64,000 nt of DNA, taken from contig JBBBDQ010000348.1 in NCBI GenBank assembly GCA_037127315.1, forward strand, positions 1,410,001 to 1,474,000. The letters are read 5' to 3'. Positions within the stretch are counted from its first letter, which is position 1. Every line of letters starts with the position of its first letter. This document shows positions 54,903-64,000 of the stretch, in pieces. The DNA is from Ascarosepion bandense (lineage: Eukaryota > Mollusca > Cephalopoda > Sepiida > Sepiidae). The translations under genes were made by a program, and so were the position numbers. The notes below the pieces were generated by a model. It searched no databases. It was not told where the DNA came from and worked only from the letters and a program-made list of their open reading frames with translations.

Positions 54903-55153
54903 TCATCATCATCATCATAATCATCTCACCCAGTGGTGTGTAGGCCAGCAACTTACTGCTGTTTGTTTTTTTGGTGGAAGGGTTATTAACCCTGTGCCCA
55001 ACCCTTAAGGACCGGTGGACCATTTTTGGTCCCTACGTTTACAGCACCTGGCATTCCCATATGGTCACCCAACTAAGTGTGGACCAGGCTCGATGGTGCT
55101 TAAATTCGTTGATTGGACGAAAACCGGTGTATTCAATACGATATAGCCGTAGA
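54903..55153 (-). mobile_element. Diverged 5S-headed SINE of a second type
   Basis: The minus strand has a 5S rRNA-like head (55036-55153). Its complement includes ACAGCACCTGGCATTCCCAT, GGTCACCCAACTAAGTG and GGTGTATTCAATACG. It is followed by a body unlike the tRNA-type SINE (54905-55030) and ends at a (CAT)n/(ATG)n run at 54900-54920. It is more diverged from 5S than the composite SINE copies. Confidence 0.6.
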
Positions 55154-55726
55154 CATAGGCGTCTTTGTTTGATCTCAAATATATTTTATTCTATTTGTAT
55201 TTTATTTCGGCCATTTAAGTCATGTACTTCAAAGACATCTTTAAAACCGGGTGGTTCAATCAAAAGTCTACATTTAAAATAGAAAACTTCAAAAACTGTA
55301 CAAAACTGACTAGCCACGTGTGGAAATTGAAATCAAAATATAGAAAAGACCCAAACATAACATGGAGTGCATGAAAAACAATAGTGGCAGAATATGTAGA
55401 CTGTGCTAGGAGGAAAAGTTAGAAATTCTGCTATTCCCAAACGCCCAATAGCTGAGAGTGTTCTAATTCATTGCTGAATTAGATGCTATTCCCAAACAAA
55501 AATTAACTATTGAATGAAAGAATGAAATTTATGACTAAGTGTAACCATACTAAAAATAACTATTAAGCTTATACAACCATAGACGAAAACGTTATAATTT
55601 CTTGTAATTTTTATAATTCCCTGACAAAAAAGCGTTAAAAAAAAAAAACACCGTTACGTGAGCGTTCTTTAAAAAAATGTGAACGGTAAAATCAGATATT
55701 GATAATCGCCTGAAGACACCCCTCGT

Positions 55727-55776
<50 letters not shown>

Positions 55777-55798
55777 TTGAATATATGGATCGGAATCC
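55154..55798. other. Unassigned DNA with a 41-bp filler insertion and (TA)n
   Basis: The repeated string TGCTATTCCCAAAC (55429-55442, 55484-55497) flanks a 41-bp segment whose inverted copy lies at 56661-56698. (TA)n runs at 55728-55772. There is no gene. Confidence 0.6.
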
Positions 55799-55992
55799 GA
55801 CAAGATGAATAGAATAAGTAAAGAACAAGTAGGAAAAAAGTGTCTTTAATTTAAGACGAATGATTTAAATATGCAACAGTTAGTTCTCAAGTATTTTTAA
55901 ATCATTCGTCTTTAATAAATATCTGAAGAAGCTTGTTAAAGTTAAACATGGTAGATTAAAGACACGTTTTCAACCCTGTTTTTGTACTTATT

Positions 55993-56000
<8 letters not shown>
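55799..56000. mobile_element. Foldback element between two (TA)n runs
   Basis: The outer inverted pair is GAATAAGTA...GTGTCTTTAAT (about 55811-55850) with its complement at about 55955-55995. The inner pair is AAGACGAATGATTTAAAT (55854) with TTTAAATCATTCGTCTT (55897). It is flanked by (TA)n at 55728-55772 and 55998-56038. The motif CTGAAGAAGCTTGTTAAAG at about 55923 recalls the FB1 arm hairpin. There is no ORF. Confidence 0.6.
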
Positions 56001-56041
<41 letters not shown>

Positions 56042-56242
56042 CTCTATAAATAAATATATTAAAATACATTAAGCCTTCTGAATGGATCAGATTTAATATT
56101 TAATTTTTAATAATATTAATAGGGATATTACGTTCACGCCGCTTTCTTTTGAATTTACAAAAGGGGTTGAAGAATGCATGCCTTTAAATGACATGTCGAA
56201 AATGACTATTTCCCCCGAGTTTTATCTGAATTTACAGATAAA

Positions 56243-56655
56243 TATAAATATATATATATATATATACGCATTACAGATACATAAATATATATATATATAT
56301 ATACGCATTACAGATACATAAATATATATATATATATATATACGCATTACAGATACATAAATATATATATATATATATATACGCATTACAGATACATAAA
56401 TATATATATATATATATATATACGCATTACAGATAATACATAAATATATATATATATATATATACGCATTACAGATACATAAATATATATATATATATAC
56501 GCATTACAGATACATAAATATATATATATATATACGCATTACAGATACATAAATATATATATATATATATACGCATTACAGATACATAAATATATATATA
56601 TATATACGCATTACAGATACATAAATATATATATATATACATATATATATGCATC
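56243..56655. repeat. Minisatellite with 35-42 bp units
   Basis: About ten units consist of (AT)n followed by ACGCATTACAGATACATAA. Unit length varies only through the number of AT steps; one unit has an extra ATA (GATAATACATAA). Minus-strand frames across it are low-complexity. Confidence 0.92.
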
Positions 56656-56734
56656 GTTCATTCAGCAATGAATTAGAACACTCTCAGCTATTGGGCGTGT
56701 ATAATGATAATATACACCCTAAAAAGTGTGCTTC

Positions 56735-56857
56735 CTTCCACCGAGCGCCCTTAACTCAGAGGTAGAATCGCCGACTGACGCCAATTCTAGGTAAAAGGCA
56801 ATTTGCTGTCTAACTGTACTGATGAGCTGTGATACAGCGAAAGAGATCTGTCCGCGG

Positions 56858-56863
<6 letters not shown>
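56735..56863 (+). mobile_element. tRNA-headed SINE with a hammerhead-like 3' half (copy 2)
   Basis: The head AACTCAGAGGTAGAATCGCC resembles a tRNA D-arm with box A. The box B region is decayed (CCAATTCTAGG). The linker GGCAATTTGCTGTCTAACTG matches copy 1 (GAAGCAATCGGATGTCTAACC). The ribozyme-like segment follows and the element ends in a (TA)n run at 56862-56897. Confidence 0.75.
56811..56860 (+). ncRNA. Candidate type I hammerhead ribozyme
   Basis: The catalytic core strings are present in order: CTGATGA at 56819-56825, a 5-bp stem II GCTGT/ACAGC (56826-56830 with 56834-56838) around GAT, and GAAA at 56839-56842. The palindrome AGATCT (56844-56849) can serve as a minimal stem III, and GTC at 56850-56852 can be the cleavage triplet. 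Stem I is AACTGT (56812-56817) with GCGGTT (56854-56859), 6 bp including two G-U pairs. Very short stem III hammerheads are known to work best as dimers. Activity is not shown by sequence alone. Confidence 0.65.
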
Positions 56864-56899
<36 letters not shown>

Positions 56900-57889
56900 C
56901 AATCCACATGTAATAATTGAACCTGTATATACATACGCACAACTATTTTTGTGCACGCATGCTGTATATGCACTCTATGTGTTAACTCGCACATACACAC
57001 ACACCCATACAACTTCAAGAGAAAATAATTGGTTCCCGATTACTCATTCTTGAATTACCCCCTTAAGATCAAATTGTCTCATACTTGCGTTAGGAACTAC
57101 AGTGTTATTTTATACACAGCTTGACAGAAAAAAACAAAAATATTTATTAGGAAATCTGTATGCATACGTTCGATAATCACTTTGTGCGTAAAAGATCGCT
57201 TCTCAGTTGTTCCAGGCGGAGAGAAGTACTCTTCAGCAGGGATAAATCATTGGTACCTGTTGCAGACTAGTTGAAAGTAGAAACAAAGAAAAAAAGCAAA
57301 TTAATCCCAGCTTATAGAAACTTGAAACAGCGTCACCTAGAATTGTCTTGGCAAACCAAGTGGGAGTAATCTTCACAAGATCAACAGGTCTCAACGAACA
57401 AGAACTCATCAGGTTTGATTAAAGACATTGACTCGGGTTAGTTTTAATTAATCCATCGCCACGACGAGAGCGGCGAACTCAAGGAAGATCGAAGCCAGTA
57501 GCCGTGAAAATATCAACAAAGATCAGTGGAACTGATTTAATGAACTTAGGTCGATGCAATGCAGTAAAACGCAGTGAGTCACCACAACAGTCGTAACGCC
57601 AACATTACTCATGTGTATTTTTATTAATTATATACATTCATGTTTAGAGATCTTTGACCATAATTATTTTTATTAATAGATACTTATCTTTGTTGATTGA
57701 AAAGGACATCAACAATCTCTCTTTGTAATAAACGTTTTTTTGTAAGAACAAATGTTGCTAAACAAACTGTATTGATTGATATTTTAATATCTTATCAACG
57801 TTTTCCAGGTTATTTAAAACCAGGAAATATTTTTTCAGATTGTAAGAATTTAATACCAAACCGATGGAAATGCTACTAATTAATCCATA
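56864..57889. other. Unassigned DNA
   Basis: (TA)n at 56862-56897 is followed by DNA in which I recognise no gene or repeat. Confidence 0.45.
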
Positions 57890-58146
57890 GAAAAGGAGAA
57901 CAGGGGTATTCATTTCTTCCTCAGGGGTATTTGCAAGTAAGAAAATATAAAGAACTCGACTGGAATTGAAATTCCGATTTCAAATTCCGAGCTGTTATGG
58001 AATAACGAACCACACATCCATGATTACAGAACCTAGCAGCACTCTCCGATGCCCATTCATAAGGAACTAACCAGGTTCAACGTTGCTTAACTTCAGTGAC
58101 CCTGTGTGAACTGGTGCTACAACGTTATATGACCGTAAGCGTGCGT
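57890..58146 (-). mobile_element. Decayed composite 5S-tRNA SINE
   Basis: The complement of a decayed 5S head lies at about 58040-58146, with CAGGTTCAACGTTGCTTAAC, ACCGTAAGC and the rest diverged. Left of it are traces of the tRNA-type body (GACTGGAATTGAAATTCCGA). The tail is missing. Confidence 0.55.
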
Positions 58147-58734
58147 AGACACAAACATTATATCTATCTATCTATATTAATTTTTAACTAGTAATTATTC
58201 AGTACATATTAGTATTAAAAAGTGAGCTTTTATTGAGCTTTTAAATATTTCTATTCAGAATTCAGCCGATTACGCACTGCCGTTTATTAAAGTTTGGAAA
58301 ACGGAAGGAGTTATTTGCAAAATACAGATGGAAAAAGAAAATATACATAGGATGTGCTGAAAGAAATTTTAAAAAATGATGATATAATCGCCAATATACA
58401 TTCAAGCGTGAGAGCCTTAAAACTTTTTAGCAAACTAATCAATAGCCTGCGGAAATATTTTTTTTAAAAGTAAAGAACCTCATGTGACTCGGAACATATT
58501 AAAAAAGGCCTATCCGTGCAACGATGGTGGGGATGTCTTTAGATCGTTCGAAAAAGACGAGTTAGCCTTAGTATTATTTCCGGAACGAGAAAGTTTGCTA
58601 AACGAACCGTCCAAAATAATGTCTGAAAGTAAACACATCATAAAATATATTTTATGAAATAAAGTCACTTGTTGAAATTTAATCACATGTATGTTGACAA
58701 TAAGATAGATAAGCATATATGAAGACTGAAATAC
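58147..58734. other. Unassigned AT-rich DNA
   Basis: No feature is recognised. Confidence 0.4.
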
Positions 58735-59496
58735 ATAGATAGATTGAAAATTTACACAGTTGTACTATAAGCATCTGCGAGTGTTCTTAGCTAAGGTTTG
58801 TGTCAAGATACTCTCGATAAATATTGAAAATTGATAATCAAAAAATCTGGTTATAGAAGGAGTGGTCCGATTTTAATCAAATTTGATACACTCATAGACA
58901 AAGACATAAGAAACGATCTTCAGAAGTTTCAAGGTTGCAGTTCTTACAATAGTGCAGAAAATCGATATATATATTGTAACTAAGTTGTTGAACTCGTATA
59001 TATAAGGCAAGATGTTTGTGTGTATGTCTGTTTATCTGCTTGTATGTCTGTATTTTTTCCAGCCCTTTTATTTTAGTTTTTGCTTCGGGTTTGGCTCTAA
59101 GAAGGTATAATTGTAGTTCTTAGTCTCAGCCATGATACCATTTACTAAGAGGACTTATTTAGCCTTCAAATTACAGTTTACAACGAAAATAACTTATTTG
59201 ATATCGATACCAGGAAATCAAAATTTGACTTACATCTATTCAATTTTCTTTCAGTCTGCGGTTTCGCCTTAACTGGAAACAACTATTGCATTTTTACTCT
59301 TTCATGCCAACGTCCAAAGAGTCTGAGCTCCAGGAGCATGGATTAGATTTAATATATATATATATATATATATATATTACAACTATATATATATATATAT
59401 ATATTACAATATATATATATATATATATATACAATAATATATATATATAATATATTAACAATATATATATATATATATATTAACAATAATATATAT

Positions 59497-59530
<34 letters not shown>

Positions 59531-59886
59531 ATAATATATATATAACAACAATATATATATATATATATATAAAATAATAATAACTAATATATATATAACA
59601 ACTATATATATATATAACAACTATATATATATATATATAACAACTAATATATATATAATAACTAATATATATAACAATAATATATATATAACAACAATAT
59701 ATATATATATATATATAACAACTATATATATATATATATATATAACAACTAATAATATATATATATATATATAACAACTAATATATATATAACAACTAAT
59801 ATAATAATATATATATATATAACAACTAATATATATATATATAACAACTAATATATATATATATAACAACTAATATATATATATAT

Positions 59887-59922
<36 letters not shown>

Positions 59923-60057
59923 CTCTAGATGCGATTTGTAAATTGTCGCAGTTATTTTATTATTTAAAATATTCTTTAGGCTGAGTCTGTGTTCCAGGAC
60001 CATGGATTAGTTTTAAAGCTTTCATTACACCTGCGCAACGCCGGGGTATACTCCTAG
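58735..60057 (+). mobile_element. Helitron-like element with expanded internal microsatellite
   Basis: The probable 5' end is TCGTATATATAAGGCAAGAT near 58996. The 3' end is GCGCAACGCCGGGGTATACTCCTAG|TT at 60056 (GCAACGCCGGGGTATACT then CTAG). Sequence at 59090-59270 repeats, inverted, the interior of the copy at 49592-50318. The upstream block 58735-58960 is an inverted relative of 46285-46560. Within the element, 59350-59925 is a TA tract punctuated by ACAACTA-type strings. Confidence 0.6.
59350..59925. repeat. Compound (TA)n / ATAACAACTA repeat
   Basis: TA runs of variable length alternate with ACAACTA, ACAATA or AACAATA spacers. Long minus-strand frames (142 and 82 codons, mostly Y and I) are artefacts of this composition. 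Confidence 0.9.
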
Positions 60058-60879
60058 TTAATAATAATTATTGCTATTATCTTTATTTTTCATTGTATTT
60101 TAGGGGACCAATGCGCATAAAATATATAGAAAATGAGGTTTTATATAATGTTTTCCACATATATTTCTTATTTATTTTCGTACTCTTAGTATTTAGAAGA
60201 TTTTCATTTCCGAAATGACATTTCACCCATATTCTTATTAAGTGCAAATATTATATTCTAATAATATATCCGCATTCCATAATATTATCAGACCTCGTAA
60301 ATAAATTCAACCGCTTTGAACCAACTATAGGTTTTCTTTTTGAAACAGAGACTAATAAATCCTTATTTACGATCGGAAAGATGACATATCACCTGCAAAA
60401 GTCCATACGTCTTTCAAATTTGCACGCAATAACTTCAGTCGTTTAAACGTACAAACTAAACGTTAAGCATCGTACCATCATGTCTCATGCACGTTCCATA
60501 GAAATCGTGTGACGATCGTGTCAGCCAGAGATTTCTTTCAAACATAGAACATGGTGACTATCATGTTCATTGTATGCGTGAATATTATCTGTATATCATT
60601 TCCCGGTTCCAGGAATGGCATTAGCACAGATTGAACGATATACATGGCACTGGTCAAAGTTCTCACCCCAAACCCAAAGAAGAGCGAGTATTGTAACTTA
60701 TGGCACATCAAGTTACTAGCAGTTCAATCAGTGTTTAAGGAGAAAAATAATCTGAAAGATGTAGTTCCTCGGACTTGCTAACAACAATCTCAAAGAATAT
60801 TCAAATAATCGGAAAAATATTGGTAAAAATTAATTTTTATAAATGTTTGCAAATTCAAAGAATTAATAAAATTCAATCA
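60058..60879. other. Unassigned DNA
   Basis: No gene or repeat family is recognised. Confidence 0.4.
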
Positions 60880-61132
60880 GTCATGTTATACACGCTTCGG
60901 CAATCATGACTGACTGGGCAAAAGATTTTCCCCGCAGTAGGTTGCCATTACTTTCTGCAATAAACAGTTTGCCAACCAGAAACAAATCTGACTTGCTATT
61001 TGGCCTATAGCTGGAGAAAAGAGACGGATTCATAACTTACCCAAGGGTATTTGCGCGTAAGTGAAGGCAACAGGAATTCGAACTCAGCTCTCCGATTTCT
61101 CCTTCCAAGTCGGTATCCACCGTACCACATAT
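60880..61132 (-). mobile_element. tRNA-type SINE (copy k)
   Basis: Read in complement from the 3' end: the AATCATGACTGACTGGGC segment, GTAGGTTGCCATTACTTTCT, then AACTTACCCAAGGGTATTTG. It ends with the head (AGGAATTCGAACTCAGCTC, complement of box B, then TATCCACCGTACCAC, complement of box A). The 3' hairpin is partly deleted. Confidence 0.8.
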
Positions 61133-61210
61133 AATTCATATTATTCTAGCCTTCTTTCCAAAATTTTATTCACAGTCTCAGTGTTATTAATTTCCTAATC
61201 CATAACAGTG

Positions 61211-61812
61211 GGTTTACGGCCTTATCAGGTTGAATACACCGGTTCTCGCTCGATCACCGAAGTTAAGCAACGTTGAGCCTGGTCAGTACTTAGATGGGTG
61301 AGCACTTGGGAATACCAGGTGCTGTAAGCGTTTAGTGACGGATGTGCTTGCTTACGGCCATATCACGTTGAATACACTGGTTCTCGCTCGATCACCGGAG
61401 TTAAGCAACGTTTAACCTGATCAGTACTTAGATGTGTGACCGCTTGGGAATATCAGATGTGCGTTGTGGTGCAGTGGAAAGATAAATTGGTGAGCCGAGT
61501 TCGAATTCCAGTTGAATACCCTGCATTCACTTAAGCACTGGTACACTTGGAAAGGTATTAATCCGTTCCTTCCTTCCAGTTATGGATTAAATAAAAAGGG
61601 TAGGACTTGGAGCCCTGCCCTTAAGAACAAATCCCAATGAATCTTGATACTCAAAAAGAAAAAAGTATTACTAGATACAAAACTTATATAAAAAAAAAAA
61701 CAAAAATAAATTGTTGAAAGAAAAAGGTATTATCAGCAATAAATAAATAAAATTTAGTTGGCAATAAATGACCCGCCGAGGTTGATATGCCATAAAAACA
61801 AACCAACCAACC
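61211..61812 (+). mobile_element. Composite SINE with two 5S heads (5S-5S-tRNA body-tail)
   Basis: A first full-length 5S-like unit (61211-61330) and linker TTTAGTGACGGATGTG are followed by a second, 3'-shortened 5S-like unit (61350-61455, ending GGGAATATCA). The tRNA-type body starts at 61456 (GATGTGCGTTGTGGTGCAG), and the tail runs to CCAACCAACC at 61812. The GATGTG string occurs at both junctions. Confidence 0.85.
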
Positions 61813-62694
61813 ATAATAATGATTAAAATTCAGGGACACATGTCCTACTGCTTGTCTGATATTGAATTCACGTAGAGACAACGTTTATTGATAGAGTGAA
61901 GTAGATCTGATAGAATGCAAACCTGTTTCTATCAGTCTAAATGTGAAGACATCTTGAGAATATATCGACTTACGTCCAAGAATCCAATTTTAAACCGTTG
62001 AGATTAAACTAACATTTTTGGAAAATCCGAAACCTTTTATTGCCAATATTTTATGTGAGCAATTCTCTATAAAAAGAAAATCAAGATACCTTTCTTTTTG
62101 TCCGCTTGAAATTGACTTGATCTCCACATATTTAACCCCTCGCTCATCGCTATTGACTGTTTAACTTCCATTTCAAAGAAGACAAAATATAATCCAAATG
62201 TGGAAGAGTTGCATCCAAATGCTCAGGCAAAATAATCATAAAAAAACACAAACGTTTAAATTGCCAATCCTTTGCTTTAAGCGTCGAATCATTTAGACCC
62301 TCCAGATAACTGCCTCGTGAAACTCTCTCTCATAATCTCGGCAAAAAATACGCCATCTTATGTTGGCAGATGAGAAATAAATGCGGTACAGAATCCATTA
62401 AAGGGAGAAAAAATGGTAAAGGAATTTGAATAATAAAAAAAAACATACAAAATAACGTAAATGAATCTCTATTTGGGAATTTTCTTGAAAAATATTTTTC
62501 TTCTTTTAACATTGAAGTAAACGTGATAAGGTGATATATCAGCTGAAAGGATATCAATTGCTGAAGGGAACTCCTTTTTCAGACGAATTTGAAATCAGTA
62601 AACTCTGAACGTGCGTGCAATTGCTGAGATATTTGTCTAAAAATTGAAGTATTCAACGAAAGCATAAAAAGTCATTAGTTCAACTGGTGTAGTG
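61813..62694. other. Unassigned AT-rich DNA
   Basis: No gene is recognised. The 75-codon minus frame at 62330-62557 lacks any motif. Confidence 0.45.
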
Positions 62695-63345
62695 ATATTA
62701 TAAGCGCAACTTAGATGTGGTACAAGGTCGAATGTACGAGGTGCCCAGAACTCACTTCTCAATTGTAATGATTCTAGCAAGACAGAATTGCTAGCCATTA
62801 CACCACATCGAGGTGCCCAGCTTTAGATTTGGCACAAGGCCGATTGTATAGAGCACCCATGGAGAATCGAACTTACTATTCAATAGTAATGATTCTAGCG
62901 AGACAAGCTTGCTAACCATTATAGTAATTTACTAAGCGCAGCTTAGATGTGACACAAGGTCGAAAGTATGGAGCGCCCAGTGAGGATCGAACTCACTACT
63001 GAATTGCAATAGTTCTAGCGGGAGACAAGCTTGCTAACCATTGCACCACCTCGAGGTGCTCATATAATTTACTAAGCGCAGCTTAGATGTGGCACAAGGC
63101 CGAAAGTATGGGGCACCCAGTGAGGATCGAACTCACTACTTAATTGCAATAGTTCTAGCGAGACAAGCTTGCTAACCATTATACCACCTCTAGGCGCCAA
63201 GAGACAACTGTTTCATTGATTTTCTAAGGACAGCTTAGATGTGGCACAGGGTCAAGTGAGTGGGAGACCCAGTGAGGATCGAACTCACTACTCAGTTGTA
63301 ATAGGTTTTACTGTAATAAACTTGCTGACCGTCGAGGCGCCTAAG
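62695..63345 (-). repeat. Tandem array of about five tRNA-like units
   Basis: The minus strand repeats a unit of about 115-152 bp. Each unit has box A GGTGGTGCAATGGTTAGCAA and a T-arm with stem GTGAG/CTCAC around TTCGATC (complements at 62980-62996, 63120-63136 and 63272-63288; decayed ones near 62746 and 62860). It continues with a GGGCGCTC-like acceptor end and a spacer containing AAGCTGCGCTTAGTAAATT. No convincing anticodon arm is visible, so these look like a tRNA-derived satellite or SINE multimer and not working tRNA genes. Confidence 0.75.
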
Positions 63346-63825
63346 GAAAACTAGACTAATGTTTAACGTTAAGAAGATTAAAAATAAATATTATTCGACC
63401 ACAAGGATAAAAAAAGAGAATAAAATGTTTTTGAAAAAAATTAAAAAAACTTTTCAATTTCATTTGAAATGTACTTCAGCGTGCTTCTTGCTCTCCCCTA
63501 CTATGACAATGGACTGCTCCTAATTATAATTATGGCAAGTTGCCACATTAGATTAGAAATTAATTTTAATCAAGTTTATCCGTTCTATATATTTAATGAA
63601 CCCCTTTCTGACGCCTAGCTAATCTTCTGTTTCTTTAATACTCTCCAACTACGGTCTTCCTAATTCACGCACAGACAGACAATAACGAGGCAGCGTCGGC
63701 TCAGATCATTCTCTTTATTAACAGTTATTAAACATTACTACCAGTTATGAATGGTCTTGCTGCGTGTTTACTCTTTAATAGAGCTTATTTTATTTTTGTG
63801 ATAATTATGTCATTGAGTAGGGAAG

Positions 63826-63827
<2 letters not shown>
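63346..63827. other. Unassigned DNA
   Basis: No feature is recognised before the terminal microsatellite. Confidence 0.4.

Positions 63828-63920
<93 letters not shown>
63828..63920. repeat. (CA)n(TA)n(GT)n compound microsatellite
   Basis: (CA)n at 63829-63864, (TA)n at 63865-63910 and a short GT run to 63920 are read directly. The flanking CA and GT runs are inverted relative to each other, so the block is nearly palindromic. Confidence 0.95.
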
Positions 63921-64000
63921 AATATCTCCTTCCTGTCACGTTAAAAGGTTTGGATTATTTTTTTTCTTATGTCTTAATGTAAGATACTCAGTAGTAGGTA

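Noticed and set aside
59349..59869. Minus-strand open frames of 142 and 82 codons
   Set aside because: These are Y/I-only translations of a (TA)n-based repeat inside a Helitron-like element.
62971..63056. Functional tRNA gene
   Set aside because: The T-arm and box A are good, but I cannot form a standard anticodon arm and the acceptor strands pair poorly. The unit is in a decaying tandem array.

Overview
The window is repeat-dominated animal DNA with no host gene that I can recognise. It is AT-rich and eukaryotic. Supporting signs are RNA polymerase III-derived SINEs, 5'-truncated LINEs with target-site duplications, Helitron ends, mariner remnants, a Penelope-like GIY-YIG fragment and very large microsatellites. 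Together these resemble a lophotrochozoan, most likely a coleoid cephalopod (octopus-like) genome. That placement rests on my memory of similar LINE and SINE sequences and is an inference.

Layout. 0.5-1.6 kb: tetranucleotide and TG/TA microsatellites. 3.4-4.9 kb: a tRNA-type SINE, a foldback element (called FB1 here) and a LINE 3' end. 5.7-7.3 kb: the best reverse-transcriptase ORF (called LINE-A, RTE-like) with an 11-bp target-site duplication. 8.2-10.1 kb: a mariner remnant split by a SINE, then a 5S-tRNA composite SINE. 12-16.5 kb: more FB1, a complex interleaved inverted repeat, an 84-bp tandem repeat made from the LINE-A 3' end, and a composite SINE inserted into FB1. 17.7-18.3 kb: a head-to-tail array of minimal Helitron units. 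22-32.8 kb: several LINE-B (Jockey/CR1-like) and LINE-A pieces and a Penelope-like fragment. 33.9-37.2 kb: a 3.3-kb GATA-type array open in all three forward frames. 37.9-51.8 kb: a dense nest of LINE-A, LINE-B, mariner, Helitron, SINE and a solo LTR. 52-64 kb: SINEs, foldbacks, minisatellites, a Helitron, a 5S-5S-tRNA composite SINE and a tandem array of tRNA-like units.

How the parts relate. LINE-A has at least ten recognisable pieces and LINE-B ten, nearly all 5'-truncated. Two further elements carry only the LINE-B 3' tail and look like its non-autonomous dependents. The commonest SINE occurs at nine sites alone and also forms the body of a larger SINE with a 5S rRNA-derived head.

The most interesting signal is a tRNA-headed SINE at about 54.04-54.17 and 56.74-56.86 kb whose 3' half carries a hammerhead-ribozyme-like core. 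The better copy has CTGATGA, a 5-bp stem II, GAAA and a GTC cleavage triplet. This resembles the arrangement known from Schistosoma Sm-alpha elements and retrozymes.
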